A DNA stretch of 64,000 nucleotides, taken from NCBI GenBank assembly GCA_016718205.1, contig JADKEB010000003.1, positions 1-64,000 on the forward strand, read 5' to 3'. This document shows, piece by piece, positions 38,031 through 45,605 of this stretch (position 1 is the first letter of the stretch; every line of letters begins with the position of its first letter). A program made the position numbers and the translations under genes. This DNA is from Saprospiraceae bacterium. Its GTDB lineage: Bacteria; Bacteroidota; Bacteroidia; Chitinophagales; Saprospiraceae. The notes beneath the pieces are model-generated. The model did not search any database, was not told the origin of the DNA, and saw nothing but the letters and a program-made list of their open reading frames with translations.

Positions 38031-39854
38031 ATGAAAATGGAACGATTATTCGATTACATTACAAAACAGTTTGACGATGGTCCATTGGACAAATTTGTAG
38101 GTTCGCGCGATGAAGCGGGAAACTGGAATTTTTATAGTACAGGACAGGTTATCGAAATGTCCAGAAAACTGGCCTCTGGTTTGCTCGACATGGGTGTAGA
38201 AAAAGGAGATAAGGTCGGCCTTGTAGTATATAAAAACCGTCCTGAATGGGTCGTTGCTGATCTCGCGATCCAATACATCGGAGCTATAGGTGTGCCTATG
38301 TATCCTACTATCAGCTCCCGGGAGTATGAGTATATCATGAACGAAGCTGAAGTTAAAGTTTGCTTTACGGGTGCTGGAGACTTGTACGACAAAGTATCTT
38401 CGGCACAAGCCAAAGTAAGTACATTAAAAACAATAGTGTGTTTTGACAGACATGGAGAAAGACCTTTCTGGACAGACATTATGAGTGAAAAAAATCTAGC
38501 AAAAGTTCAGGAAATAAGTGATTCTATCAAATCAGATGAACTGGCTACTATTATATATACATCAGGTACCACCGGAAACCCCAAAGGTGTGATGCTTACA
38601 CACAAAAATATATTGAGCGTGGTAGAAAGTTGTTGCAGTTTACTACCTGTAGTCAGAGGTGATAGAGTATTAAGTTTTTTACCGTTATGTCATATTTTTG
38701 AAAGAGCAGTAATATATGTTTATACAGCAATAGGTACAGAAGTCTATTTTACAGGAACAGATAATCTCGGAGGTGAGACAGGTGATCTCGCTGCTGTCAA
38801 ACCACACTACTTTACCACAGTACCAAGATTGCTTGAAAAAGTGTACGAAAAGATATACAATAAAGGACTCTTGCTTACAGGTGTGAAGAGAAAACTATTC
38901 TTCTGGGCATTGAGCCTTACAGATGATTTTGAACATGGCAAGACATATTCTGGAATGGATGCTATAAAACGCAAAATTGCTGACAAGCTGATATTCAGTA
39001 AGTGGAGAGCTGCTCTTGGAGGTAATGTAAAGGCTATAGCTACAGGAGCCGCAGCTTGTCCTGCCAAGATTGCAAGGGTATTTTCGGCAGCAGGCATTAT
39101 AATCACTGAAGGTTACGGCCTCACTGAGACATCACCGGTACTTACTCTCAACGATTACTATAGCGGAAATAATAAAATCGGAACAGTAGGAGTACCACTT
39201 GATATGTGTGATATCGTTATTGATCGTTCTGAAGGGGACTATAATGAAGGTGAAGGTGAAATCCTGGGAGCCGGCCCAAATATCATGCTGGGTTATTATA
39301 AGCAACCGGAACAGACGGCTACCGTATTTAAAGAATTGAATGGCAAAACATATTTCAGAACCGGGGACATCGGTACTTTTGTAAATGGTCCTAACGGTAA
39401 AAAATATCTTAAAATTACAGATAGGAAAAAAGAGTTGCTCAAAACTTCAGGGGGAAAATATGTCGCACCTGCACCTATCGAGAGCCTACTGAAAGAAGAG
39501 TTTTTGATAGAACAAGCTATGGTAGTGGGCGACTCCAAGAAGTTTGTTTCCGCACTAATCGTTCCATCTGTTGATGCATTGAAAAACTGGTGTGATGAGC
39601 ATCATGTAGCATGGACATCACTGGATGAAGTGGTCAAAAATGAAGGAGTAATTTCAAGATATCAGCATGCCATAGATCTGGTGAATGAAAATTTCAGTCA
39701 TATTGAGAAAATCAAGAAGTTTACCATCCTTGCAGCATCTTGGGATGCAAGTAAGGTCGATGGTTCGGAAGCCGAATTGACACCTACCATGAAGCTAAAA
39801 CGAAGAGTAATTCTTCAAAAATATAGTGAAGAAATTGGTGCCTTGTATGCCTGA
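38031..39854 (+). CDS. Long-chain fatty acid-CoA ligase (AMP-forming)
   Basis: A 607-residue adenylate-forming enzyme that activates fatty acids with ATP and CoA. The P-loop-like motif TIIYTSGTTGNPKGVMLTH is at about residues 172-190. GYGLTETSPVLTLND is the A5 motif, YFRTGDIG the A7 motif, and ITDRKKELLKTSGGKYVAPAPIE the A8/A10 region with the catalytic Lys near TPTMKLKRR. The overall layout matches the FadD15-like bacterial and eukaryotic long-chain ligases. It is followed 14 bp later by a FemAB-like gene, so they share an operon. Confidence 0.92.
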   Translation: MKMERLFDYITKQFDDGPLDKFVGSRDEAGNWNFYSTGQVIEMSRKLASGLLDMGVEKGDKVGLVVYKNRPEWVVADLAIQYIGAIGVPMYPTISSREYEYIMNEAEVKVCFTGAGDLYDKVSSAQAKVSTLKTIVCFDRHGERPFWTDIMSEKNLAKVQEISDSIKSDELATIIYTSGTTGNPKGVMLTHKNILSVVESCCSLLPVVRGDRVLSFLPLCHIFERAVIYVYTAIGTEVYFTGTDNLGGETGDLAAVKPHYFTTVPRLLEKVYEKIYNKGLLLTGVKRKLFFWALSLTDDFEHGKTYSGMDAIKRKIADKLIFSKWRAALGGNVKAIATGAAACPAKIARVFSAAGIIITEGYGLTETSPVLTLNDYYSGNNKIGTVGVPLDMCDIVIDRSEGDYNEGEGEILGAGPNIMLGYYKQPEQTATVFKELNGKTYFRTGDIGTFVNGPNGKKYLKITDRKKELLKTSGGKYVAPAPIESLLKEEFLIEQAMVVGDSKKFVSALIVPSVDALKNWCDEHHVAWTSLDEVVKNEGVISRYQHAIDLVNENFSHIEKIKKFTILAASWDASKVDGSEAELTPTMKLKRRVILQKYSEEIGALYA

Positions 39855-39868
39855 GCTAAAACATTCTG

Positions 39869-40747
39869 ATGGCTCTGAAGTGGCTTGAAAGACAAGATAT
39901 AGATATGTTGAAATGGGAACAGTGTATCGATGATTCACTGTTCCCTTCTCTTTTTGTAAGGTCATGGTATCTGGATATAATGACGGACGGCATGTGGCAA
40001 GCTATAGTAGATGAAAATTATAAAGCTGTTTTTCCGGTATTTAAAAAAAAGAAGTTCGGTATTCCATATATCACAATGCCTTTTTTATGCCAACGCACCG
40101 GAATTGTTACCATATCTGATTATCATCCTGATCCTGCAGCTTACATAAAATTATTTTTGGCTCAGAATTTATTAAAAATGGATCTAAAAATGGTGAGTCC
40201 TGTCATCCCCGTAGGTAAAACTAATATAAGAGTAAACCATATCCTTCCGCTTACAAAATCATATCAGGATATCAGCAAAGACTACAATCGTAACACAGTA
40301 AGAAATATCAAAACATCCCAAAAATCCGGGACAGATATCACTATGGAATACGATGTGGATCTGATGTTTAATTTTATAAAAGACTATGACATCACTGGCC
40401 TGACGCAAAAATTCAGTCGGCAGGTTAAACAATTAATCTCTCAATCCATTCAAAAAGGATCAGGATTTGGATTAAGAGCCACTTTGAATGACCAAACAGT
40501 CTCTATCGGTTTTTTTATTTTGGATAGTGAAAGACTTTATTTTTTACTTTGTGCGTCCAATGAAAATGGCAAAAGAGTGAGATCTATGTATCAAATGATT
40601 GATCACATCATTCAGTACAATGCTTCTAAAAAACTTATCCTTGACTTTACAGGTTCCAGTGCAGAAAATATTGCTCGACGAAATGAAGGTTTCGGTGCTG
40701 AAAAGGAAATATATTACCATTTAAAATGGAATATTTTGGGTTTCTGA
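39869..40747 (+). CDS. FemAB/GNAT-fold acyltransferase-like protein
   Basis: A 292-residue cytosolic protein. Its order of elements is typical of FemAB-like GNAT double-domain proteins in Bacteroidota: FPSLFVRSWYLDIMTDGMWQ near the start, IPYITMPFLCQRTGIV, a middle basic segment YNRNTVRNIKTSQKSG, and a late strand-helix set GLRATLNDQTVSIGFFILDSERLYFLL followed by MIDHIIQYNASKKLILDFTGSS. Relatives transfer amino acids or acyl groups to cell-wall or lipid acceptors. Its tight linkage with an acyl-CoA ligase suggests an acyl-CoA-dependent role, which is an inference. Confidence 0.65.
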   Translation: MALKWLERQDIDMLKWEQCIDDSLFPSLFVRSWYLDIMTDGMWQAIVDENYKAVFPVFKKKKFGIPYITMPFLCQRTGIVTISDYHPDPAAYIKLFLAQNLLKMDLKMVSPVIPVGKTNIRVNHILPLTKSYQDISKDYNRNTVRNIKTSQKSGTDITMEYDVDLMFNFIKDYDITGLTQKFSRQVKQLISQSIQKGSGFGLRATLNDQTVSIGFFILDSERLYFLLCASNENGKRVRSMYQMIDHIIQYNASKKLILDFTGSSAENIARRNEGFGAEKEIYYHLKWNILGF

Positions 40748-40900
40748 TAAAAAATCGTCCTCCACTATCATAATGTCCCGAACTTCCTGTTCTTAGGTTG
40801 CACTTTGTAATCTGCGGATGATGGGTCTGAATTTCTCAGGAAAATCTGTCTCTTTTACATTTATGATGTGATGATTTTGTGCTCTGTTGTCTTGATCAAA
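40746..40900. repeat. Partial duplicate of the Rpn-family gene interior
   Basis: About 155 bp here repeats 41143-41297 (inside the Rpn-family gene) with very few changes. On the minus strand it encodes the same NHHIxNVKETDFPEKFRPII region. One change turns the CAA of ATQEQE into TAA, so this copy cannot be translated through. It lies just beyond the 3' end of the Rpn-family gene and directly abuts the stop of the FemAB-like gene. Confidence 0.85.
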
Positions 40901-40914
40901 GAGTCTATAATGCG

Positions 40915-41904
40915 TTATTTCCCTTTGATCAATCGATCAATATCAGATACGGGGATATTTAATTTTGATGCAATATTATCCTTAGAAACTCCTAATTCGA
41001 TAAGGAACATTATTGCTTCTTCTTGCTTTCTTTGAGCTTCTTCTTGCTTTCTCAGAGCTTTGCTTCGAGCTTTTTGCTTTCTCAGAGCTTCATCTTTGAG
41101 CTTGCGCTCATCGACAATTCTATTCTCATAGTCCTGAAGTTCTGATAAAAAATCGTCCTCCACTATCATAATGTCCCGAACTTCCTGTTCTTGGGTTGCA
41201 CTTTGTAATCTGCGGATGATGGGTCTGAATTTCTCAGGAAAATCTGTCTCTTTTACATTCATGATGTGATGATTTTGTGCTCTGTTGTCTTGGTCAAAAA
41301 TGCTTAGCAATACTTCCAGCTCGTCGCGACGTGATTTGCGCAATGCCGGAATATTTATAATGATACCTTCATGAAAAAGGGCATCTATAAACTTGGTTTT
41401 GGATGACAATAATTCTTTGGAATACCTGTCTTTTACTGTTCGGGTGATGTGGATAACAGGATAATTTGAAAATTCTGAAAATGATTCGCCTAAAAAGTAT
41501 ATCGGTAATATCGGAATACCAGATTTGAATGTGTTTTTAGCATGATCCTCTGCCCATTCAAACAAATTTTCATTCATATACTGTTTGCCGAGATATTTTC
41601 TGAATCTCATGCTCTCATTGGTGAATTTAGACTTCTGTACTTCGATGATGATTAGTTTTTCACTGCCATCTTTTTCTTTTATTCGAGCAGAAAAGTCTAA
41701 TCTATAAATGGATAAATTGAATACAGTATATCTTTTCGATAATTTTTTGTCAACATCATCTTTGAAATGACTTAGTTCTTGTGGTAAAAATTCTAATTCG
41801 ATGATGTCTAAATCCGTCAGTGTGGACAAAATAATTTTGGCTACCTTACTGTCTTCCATCAGATACTTAAAAACGACATCATAAATAGGATTTGCTATCT
41901 CCAT
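40915..41904 (-). CDS. Rpn-family / PDDEXK_2 nuclease (transposase-like)
   Basis: About 329 residues from the ATG at 41904 (MEIANPIYDVVFKYLMED). A 13-residue upstream extension has no family similarity. The N-terminus is the classic entry of the PD-(D/E)XK nuclease-family transposase group (PF12784). The core LDFSARIKEKDGSEKLIIIEVQKSKF holds the catalytic D...EVQK motif near residues 66-90. A coiled-coil, imperfectly repeated tail (EALRKQKARSKALRKQEEAQ) leads to a helix-turn-helix-like end (LGVSKDNIASKLNIPVSDID). Relatives (Rpn proteins) are DNA nucleases that promote RecA-independent recombination or act in defence. A partial duplicate of this gene flanks it. Confidence 0.85.
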   Translation of the reverse strand: MEIANPIYDVVFKYLMEDSKVAKIILSTLTDLDIIELEFLPQELSHFKDDVDKKLSKRYTVFNLSIYRLDFSARIKEKDGSEKLIIIEVQKSKFTNESMRFRKYLGKQYMNENLFEWAEDHAKNTFKSGIPILPIYFLGESFSEFSNYPVIHITRTVKDRYSKELLSSKTKFIDALFHEGIIINIPALRKSRRDELEVLLSIFDQDNRAQNHHIMNVKETDFPEKFRPIIRRLQSATQEQEVRDIMIVEDDFLSELQDYENRIVDERKLKDEALRKQKARSKALRKQEEAQRKQEEAIMFLIELGVSKDNIASKLNIPVSDIDRLIKGK

Positions 41905-42028
41905 CCTCCAAATTATTGAACAAAGATATGACAAAATGGACAAATATCAAATGATTTTTTGTGATGCATTTGGATAAATCCCGATGATCGGATGCGATCA
42001 TAAATTTTAAAAATTTGTATTGATAAGA

Positions 42029-43195
42029 TTAACCTTTATAGTAAACCCTATACACTACATTGGCGTAATCATCAGATATCAGCATCGATCCGTCGCTAGT
42101 ACAAAAGATATCTACAGGTCTTCCCCAAACATCATCTGTCTGCTCATTTAACCACCCGGTGATAAATGGTTTCACAGCTTTAACACTTCCATCTTCTTTA
42201 AAGATAACCTGAACAATATCATAACCACTTTTTTTGCTTCTGTTCCATGAACCATGTCTCGCCACAAAAAGAGAATTTTTATATTCCGAAGGAAAGTTAT
42301 CCCCTGAATAAAATTTAAGGCCAAGGGGTGCTGTGTGAGGACCTAACTTTGCTGCTGGTGGTATAAATTCTGAGCACTTTCTTTTTAAACCAAACTCAGG
42401 ATCAGGTATATCACCCTGATGGCAATAAGGATATCCGAAGTGCAGACTGTCATTAGGAGCAACATTGAGTTCACATTCAGGCACATCGTCTCCCATCAAA
42501 TCTCTGCCATTATCAGTAAACCATATATGCCCTGTGATCGGATGCCAGGTAAATCCGACAGTATTTCGGATGCCGGAATGTACGATTTCCATACCAGAGC
42601 CATCCGCATTCATCCTCGTAATACTATTGAACACAGCATCCTTTGATTCACAAATGTTACAAGGAGCTCCTACAGGAACATACAATTTATTGTCAGGCCC
42701 AAAAGCGATATATTTCCATCCGTGATGTTTTTCAGCAGGATATTTATCGTAAATGACGATTGGGTTACCTGGAGCTGACAATTTAGCTTCTATATTTTCA
42801 AACTTTAAAATTCGATTTACTTCGGCGACATATAGGTGTCCATCTTTAAAAGCTACTCCATTGGGCATATTCCCTTCTTGTAGAATCACGAACTTTTGGT
42901 CTATTTTTTTATCTCCGTCAGTATCTTTTAATGCATAGACGTTTTTTCCGGATCGATTGCCTACATATAAGGTACCTGACGGTGACATACACATAGATCG
43001 TGCATTTTCAATGCTGTCAGCATATATTTCTATTACAAATCCCGGGGGCAATTTAAGACTGTCCAGTGGTAGGGAAGATGGATTTTTTGAACCAGTGAAA
43101 CTCAACGGCGGATTGATATTGAAGTAATATTTTGCAGATATAAGTACTATCAATAGAACTAAAATTACAGCGGCAAAGATTTTTATGTATTTCAC
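42029..43195 (-). CDS. PQQ-dependent sugar/sorbosone dehydrogenase-like beta-propeller protein
   Basis: A 388-residue periplasmic protein anchored by an N-terminal hydrophobic helix (residues 4-22). It follows the glucose/sorbosone dehydrogenase propeller pattern: LPPGFVIEIYADSIENARSMC, LYVGNRSGKNVYAL, MPNGVAFKDGHLYVAEVNRI, HHGWKYIAFGPDNKLYVPVG followed by APCNICES, NTVGFTWHPITGHIWFTDNG and VARHGSWNRSKKSGYD. The paired cysteines in PCNIC are typical of this subgroup. Family members oxidise sugars or aldehydes with PQQ; substrate and PQQ use are not established for this one. It is monocistronic. Confidence 0.8.
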   Translation of the reverse strand: MKYIKIFAAVILVLLIVLISAKYYFNINPPLSFTGSKNPSSLPLDSLKLPPGFVIEIYADSIENARSMCMSPSGTLYVGNRSGKNVYALKDTDGDKKIDQKFVILQEGNMPNGVAFKDGHLYVAEVNRILKFENIEAKLSAPGNPIVIYDKYPAEKHHGWKYIAFGPDNKLYVPVGAPCNICESKDAVFNSITRMNADGSGMEIVHSGIRNTVGFTWHPITGHIWFTDNGRDLMGDDVPECELNVAPNDSLHFGYPYCHQGDIPDPEFGLKRKCSEFIPPAAKLGPHTAPLGLKFYSGDNFPSEYKNSLFVARHGSWNRSKKSGYDIVQVIFKEDGSVKAVKPFITGWLNEQTDDVWGRPVDIFCTSDGSMLISDDYANVVYRVYYKG

Positions 43196-43310
43196 TATAT
43201 TTTTTTATTTCAAAGGTAAAGAAAACTTTCTTCAACCTTATCAGGAATAAGTAATTAAACATGTATGAAATTTTTATTATATAAATAATTCGCACAATAA
43301 CAATAATTTA

Positions 43311-43318
43311 TATCTTTG
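43311..43318 (+). promoter_or_regulatory. Probable TAnnTTTG promoter box
   Basis: TATCTTTG matches the Bacteroidota -7 consensus exactly. It lies about 107 bp upstream of the arginase-like gene at 43425, leaving a long leader. No clear upstream TTTG box is present at the usual spacing. Confidence 0.45.
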
Positions 43319-43424
43319 CACTATCGTCAAAAATTTTATATCCAAATTACTTTTGACCATGATAATGTAGCTGTATTCATATTTATAAGTGTAACTTTAT
43401 TGTATTGAACTTAAAATTTTAAAC

Positions 43425-44411
43425 ATGTTATCAAGTTTACTGACACCTTTGAGTAATGCAGATCAAGAATATGGTGAAAACTATTTTTTCTCCATGGTGA
43501 ATGAAGATAAAAATCCTATTTTAAGTTTCAAAGGACCTGGAGTTGGACTTATTACATTTAAGACACAGACAGGTATGGAACTTAGGAGAATGATAAGGTC
43601 TCTCCACTCACATTTCCGAAATATTGATATATATGATTTAGGATATATTGCGGATGAACATCAACAGGATAAAATTACAGAGCTTTGTAATGCTGCAGGA
43701 GTGCTGCCTGTTTTTATTGGGGATGGTAACAGAGGCCTTGCAAATATTGCCAATGATTGGTCCAATTGGATCATATCCAACAAAATTCATAAAGAATTTC
43801 CTGCATGCAACTATACCGGCTATCAGCGCCACCTCTGTACTCATGATGACATTTTTCAAACTGAAGAATATCATTACAATCATGTCAGTCTCGGAAAAAT
43901 GAGATCAAATCCTGCGATTCTGGAGCCGTCACTAAGAGATATTGTCAACCTGTACGTGGATTTAAGAGCTTTAAGGACGTCTGATGCTCCCAATGTAAAA
44001 TATACTTACCCAACCGGCTTAAATGCGGAAGAGTTGTGCCAGATAATGAGGCATGCGGGAACCGGTGGTCAAATAAGCGTAGTACATTTTGATTTTGAAC
44101 TAAATAATTGTAGATGTCTGCAGGAAGCACAACTTTTAGCTGAATCTATCTGGTATTTTGCAGAGGGCGTCAATATAAGGGTGGCAGATCATCCGCTTAG
44201 ATCCAATGACTTTACTACGTTTGTTATTCATTCAGGTATGATAGATGATGACCTGGATTTTGTAAAACACAACCAAACTGGCAAATGGTGGCTCAAACAT
44301 CCGGAATCAGCGGCATACAGATACCTGGCATGTTCGTTTGAAGAATATCAAGCATCAATAGGGGAGGATTTGCCGGAACGAATCTCAAAATTTATTCACT
44401 TTGAATTTTGA
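43425..44411 (+). CDS. Arginase/formiminoglutamase-fold protein, probable pseudoenzyme
   Basis: A 328-residue member of the Bacteroidota arginase-like family. Recognisable stretches are LGYIADEHQQDKITELC, VDLRALRTSDAPN, GLNAEELCQIMRHAG, AQLLAESIWYFAEGVNIRVADHP and GKWWLKHPES with a C-terminal CSFEEYQ...LPERISKF. In active ureohydrolases the metal site needs a GGxHS motif and D-x-H-x-D/D-x-D motifs. Here the first is replaced by FIGDGNRGL and the last by DLRALRTSDAP, so most metal ligands appear lost. Catalysis is therefore unlikely, and the protein may have a structural or regulatory role. It stands alone with its own promoter-like box. Confidence 0.7.
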   Translation: MLSSLLTPLSNADQEYGENYFFSMVNEDKNPILSFKGPGVGLITFKTQTGMELRRMIRSLHSHFRNIDIYDLGYIADEHQQDKITELCNAAGVLPVFIGDGNRGLANIANDWSNWIISNKIHKEFPACNYTGYQRHLCTHDDIFQTEEYHYNHVSLGKMRSNPAILEPSLRDIVNLYVDLRALRTSDAPNVKYTYPTGLNAEELCQIMRHAGTGGQISVVHFDFELNNCRCLQEAQLLAESIWYFAEGVNIRVADHPLRSNDFTTFVIHSGMIDDDLDFVKHNQTGKWWLKHPESAAYRYLACSFEEYQASIGEDLPERISKFIHFEF

Positions 44412-44519
44412 GATAACTTGTCATTTGTAATAATTCTATTTTGTCATACCTACAAATTCCTACATCCACTATCAATTTCTGAACTAGACGGGACGAATGA
44501 ACTATTCATTTAAAAACGC

Positions 44520-45287
44520 TCAATATGCCGGAAACATCAGTCGATTGTTCATGATACCTCGGGGTCTGAATTTGACCCAACTTTCTTTTTCATACAATAG
44601 TCGATCTTCTATCACTGCAAACACTGCAAGATTTACTCCCATACCGATATGGCTTGATCTGACTTCGATATTTTGATGAATGTCATCTTCTATAGGTTCT
44701 ATGCAATATTTCCATGGGACTACACCATCTGATTTTGAGTAAATGGCAGTGGTGGGAACAGTAGCAGGTCTCGGGAGATCTTCAAGGAGAGTTTGGTTTA
44801 CGTCTTTTACTTTTTTACCGTAATTGAGTAATGAATAAATCCATGCAATGTTATTTGGCTCACTGAGCCCGATAAACGGAGCAGCCAGAGTGATCACCTG
44901 TCTTGTGATGTTTGGTCTTTCTTTTGCAAGTTGCCTGGCAAATACTCCTCCAAGGCTCCAACCTATGATGCTGACTTCTCTTCCGGTTTTGATATAGATT
45001 TCATCCAATCTTTCAAGTAGTAACTCCATGTACTCAAGTTTGCCCATATTTCGCCCCAGGCCCCAATCAAATACCTCATAACCCAGATTGGCCACATACT
45101 TCCTTAGTGCCTTTGTAGAACTTTGTGAACTCAAAAATCCCGGCAGAATCATCACAGGATGACCGTCACCTATTTGCTTTTTTTGGGTGACGTGTTCAAA
45201 CGGAATGGATGCACTTCTTTCAATCAGAGCTCTTCCTGGCTCACTCAGCAACCACATTAACGAAGGCCTGCCCATTGACTCAAACAT
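44520..45287 (-). CDS. Alpha/beta hydrolase, lipase-like
   Basis: A 255-residue protein. VMILPGFLSSQSSTKALRKYV is the oxyanion-loop region, and VSIIGWSLGGVFARQLAKERP is the nucleophile elbow (GWSLGG, Ser about residue 127). The acid is likely the Asp in YSKSDGVVPWKYC, and the His that in SSHIGMGVNLAVF. This order matches triacylglycerol-lipase/PGAP1-like esterases. There is no signal peptide, so a cytosolic location is likely. It converges with the arginase-like gene. Confidence 0.8.
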   Translation of the reverse strand: MFESMGRPSLMWLLSEPGRALIERSASIPFEHVTQKKQIGDGHPVMILPGFLSSQSSTKALRKYVANLGYEVFDWGLGRNMGKLEYMELLLERLDEIYIKTGREVSIIGWSLGGVFARQLAKERPNITRQVITLAAPFIGLSEPNNIAWIYSLLNYGKKVKDVNQTLLEDLPRPATVPTTAIYSKSDGVVPWKYCIEPIEDDIHQNIEVRSSHIGMGVNLAVFAVIEDRLLYEKESWVKFRPRGIMNNRLMFPAY

Positions 45288-45530
45288 GGATTTAACTATA
45301 ATGAAATGTAAAAGTAATTATTTAGGAAAGAAAAAAGTTCAATAAAGTCAAAATATTGTACTTGGTCAATTTATATATAAAATATATAGGCAATATGATG
45401 TATGCAGTTATTAATATATTATTTCATATAAGTCAATTATATATTCAAAAAATAAAATAAAACCCATCATTTACATTGAAAATGTAGTAATAATTTGGAT
45501 CACTTACGATAATTTTTTTTCTAAAATATA

Positions 45531-45585
45531 AAGCATGTTTAAATTTTCATGATAGAGCAAAAGTGATGAAAATTTAAACATGCTC
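45531..45585. repeat. Short palindrome related to the GAGTATG MITE family, possible terminator
   Basis: A perfect 19-bp stem (45532-45550 with 45566-45584; arm AGCATGTTTAAATTTTCAT) surrounds GATAGAGCAAAAGTG. The left arm plus loop aligns with the left end of the 257-259 bp elements (GAGTATGTTTAAATTTTTAT, GTTTGAGCGAAAGTGAG). It lies 21 bp after the stop of the minus-strand PKD gene, so it could end that transcript. The rest of the 318-bp gap (45288-45605) is AT-rich without a gene. Confidence 0.7.
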
Positions 45586-45605
45586 TTGATACAATGTTTT
45601 AAAAA

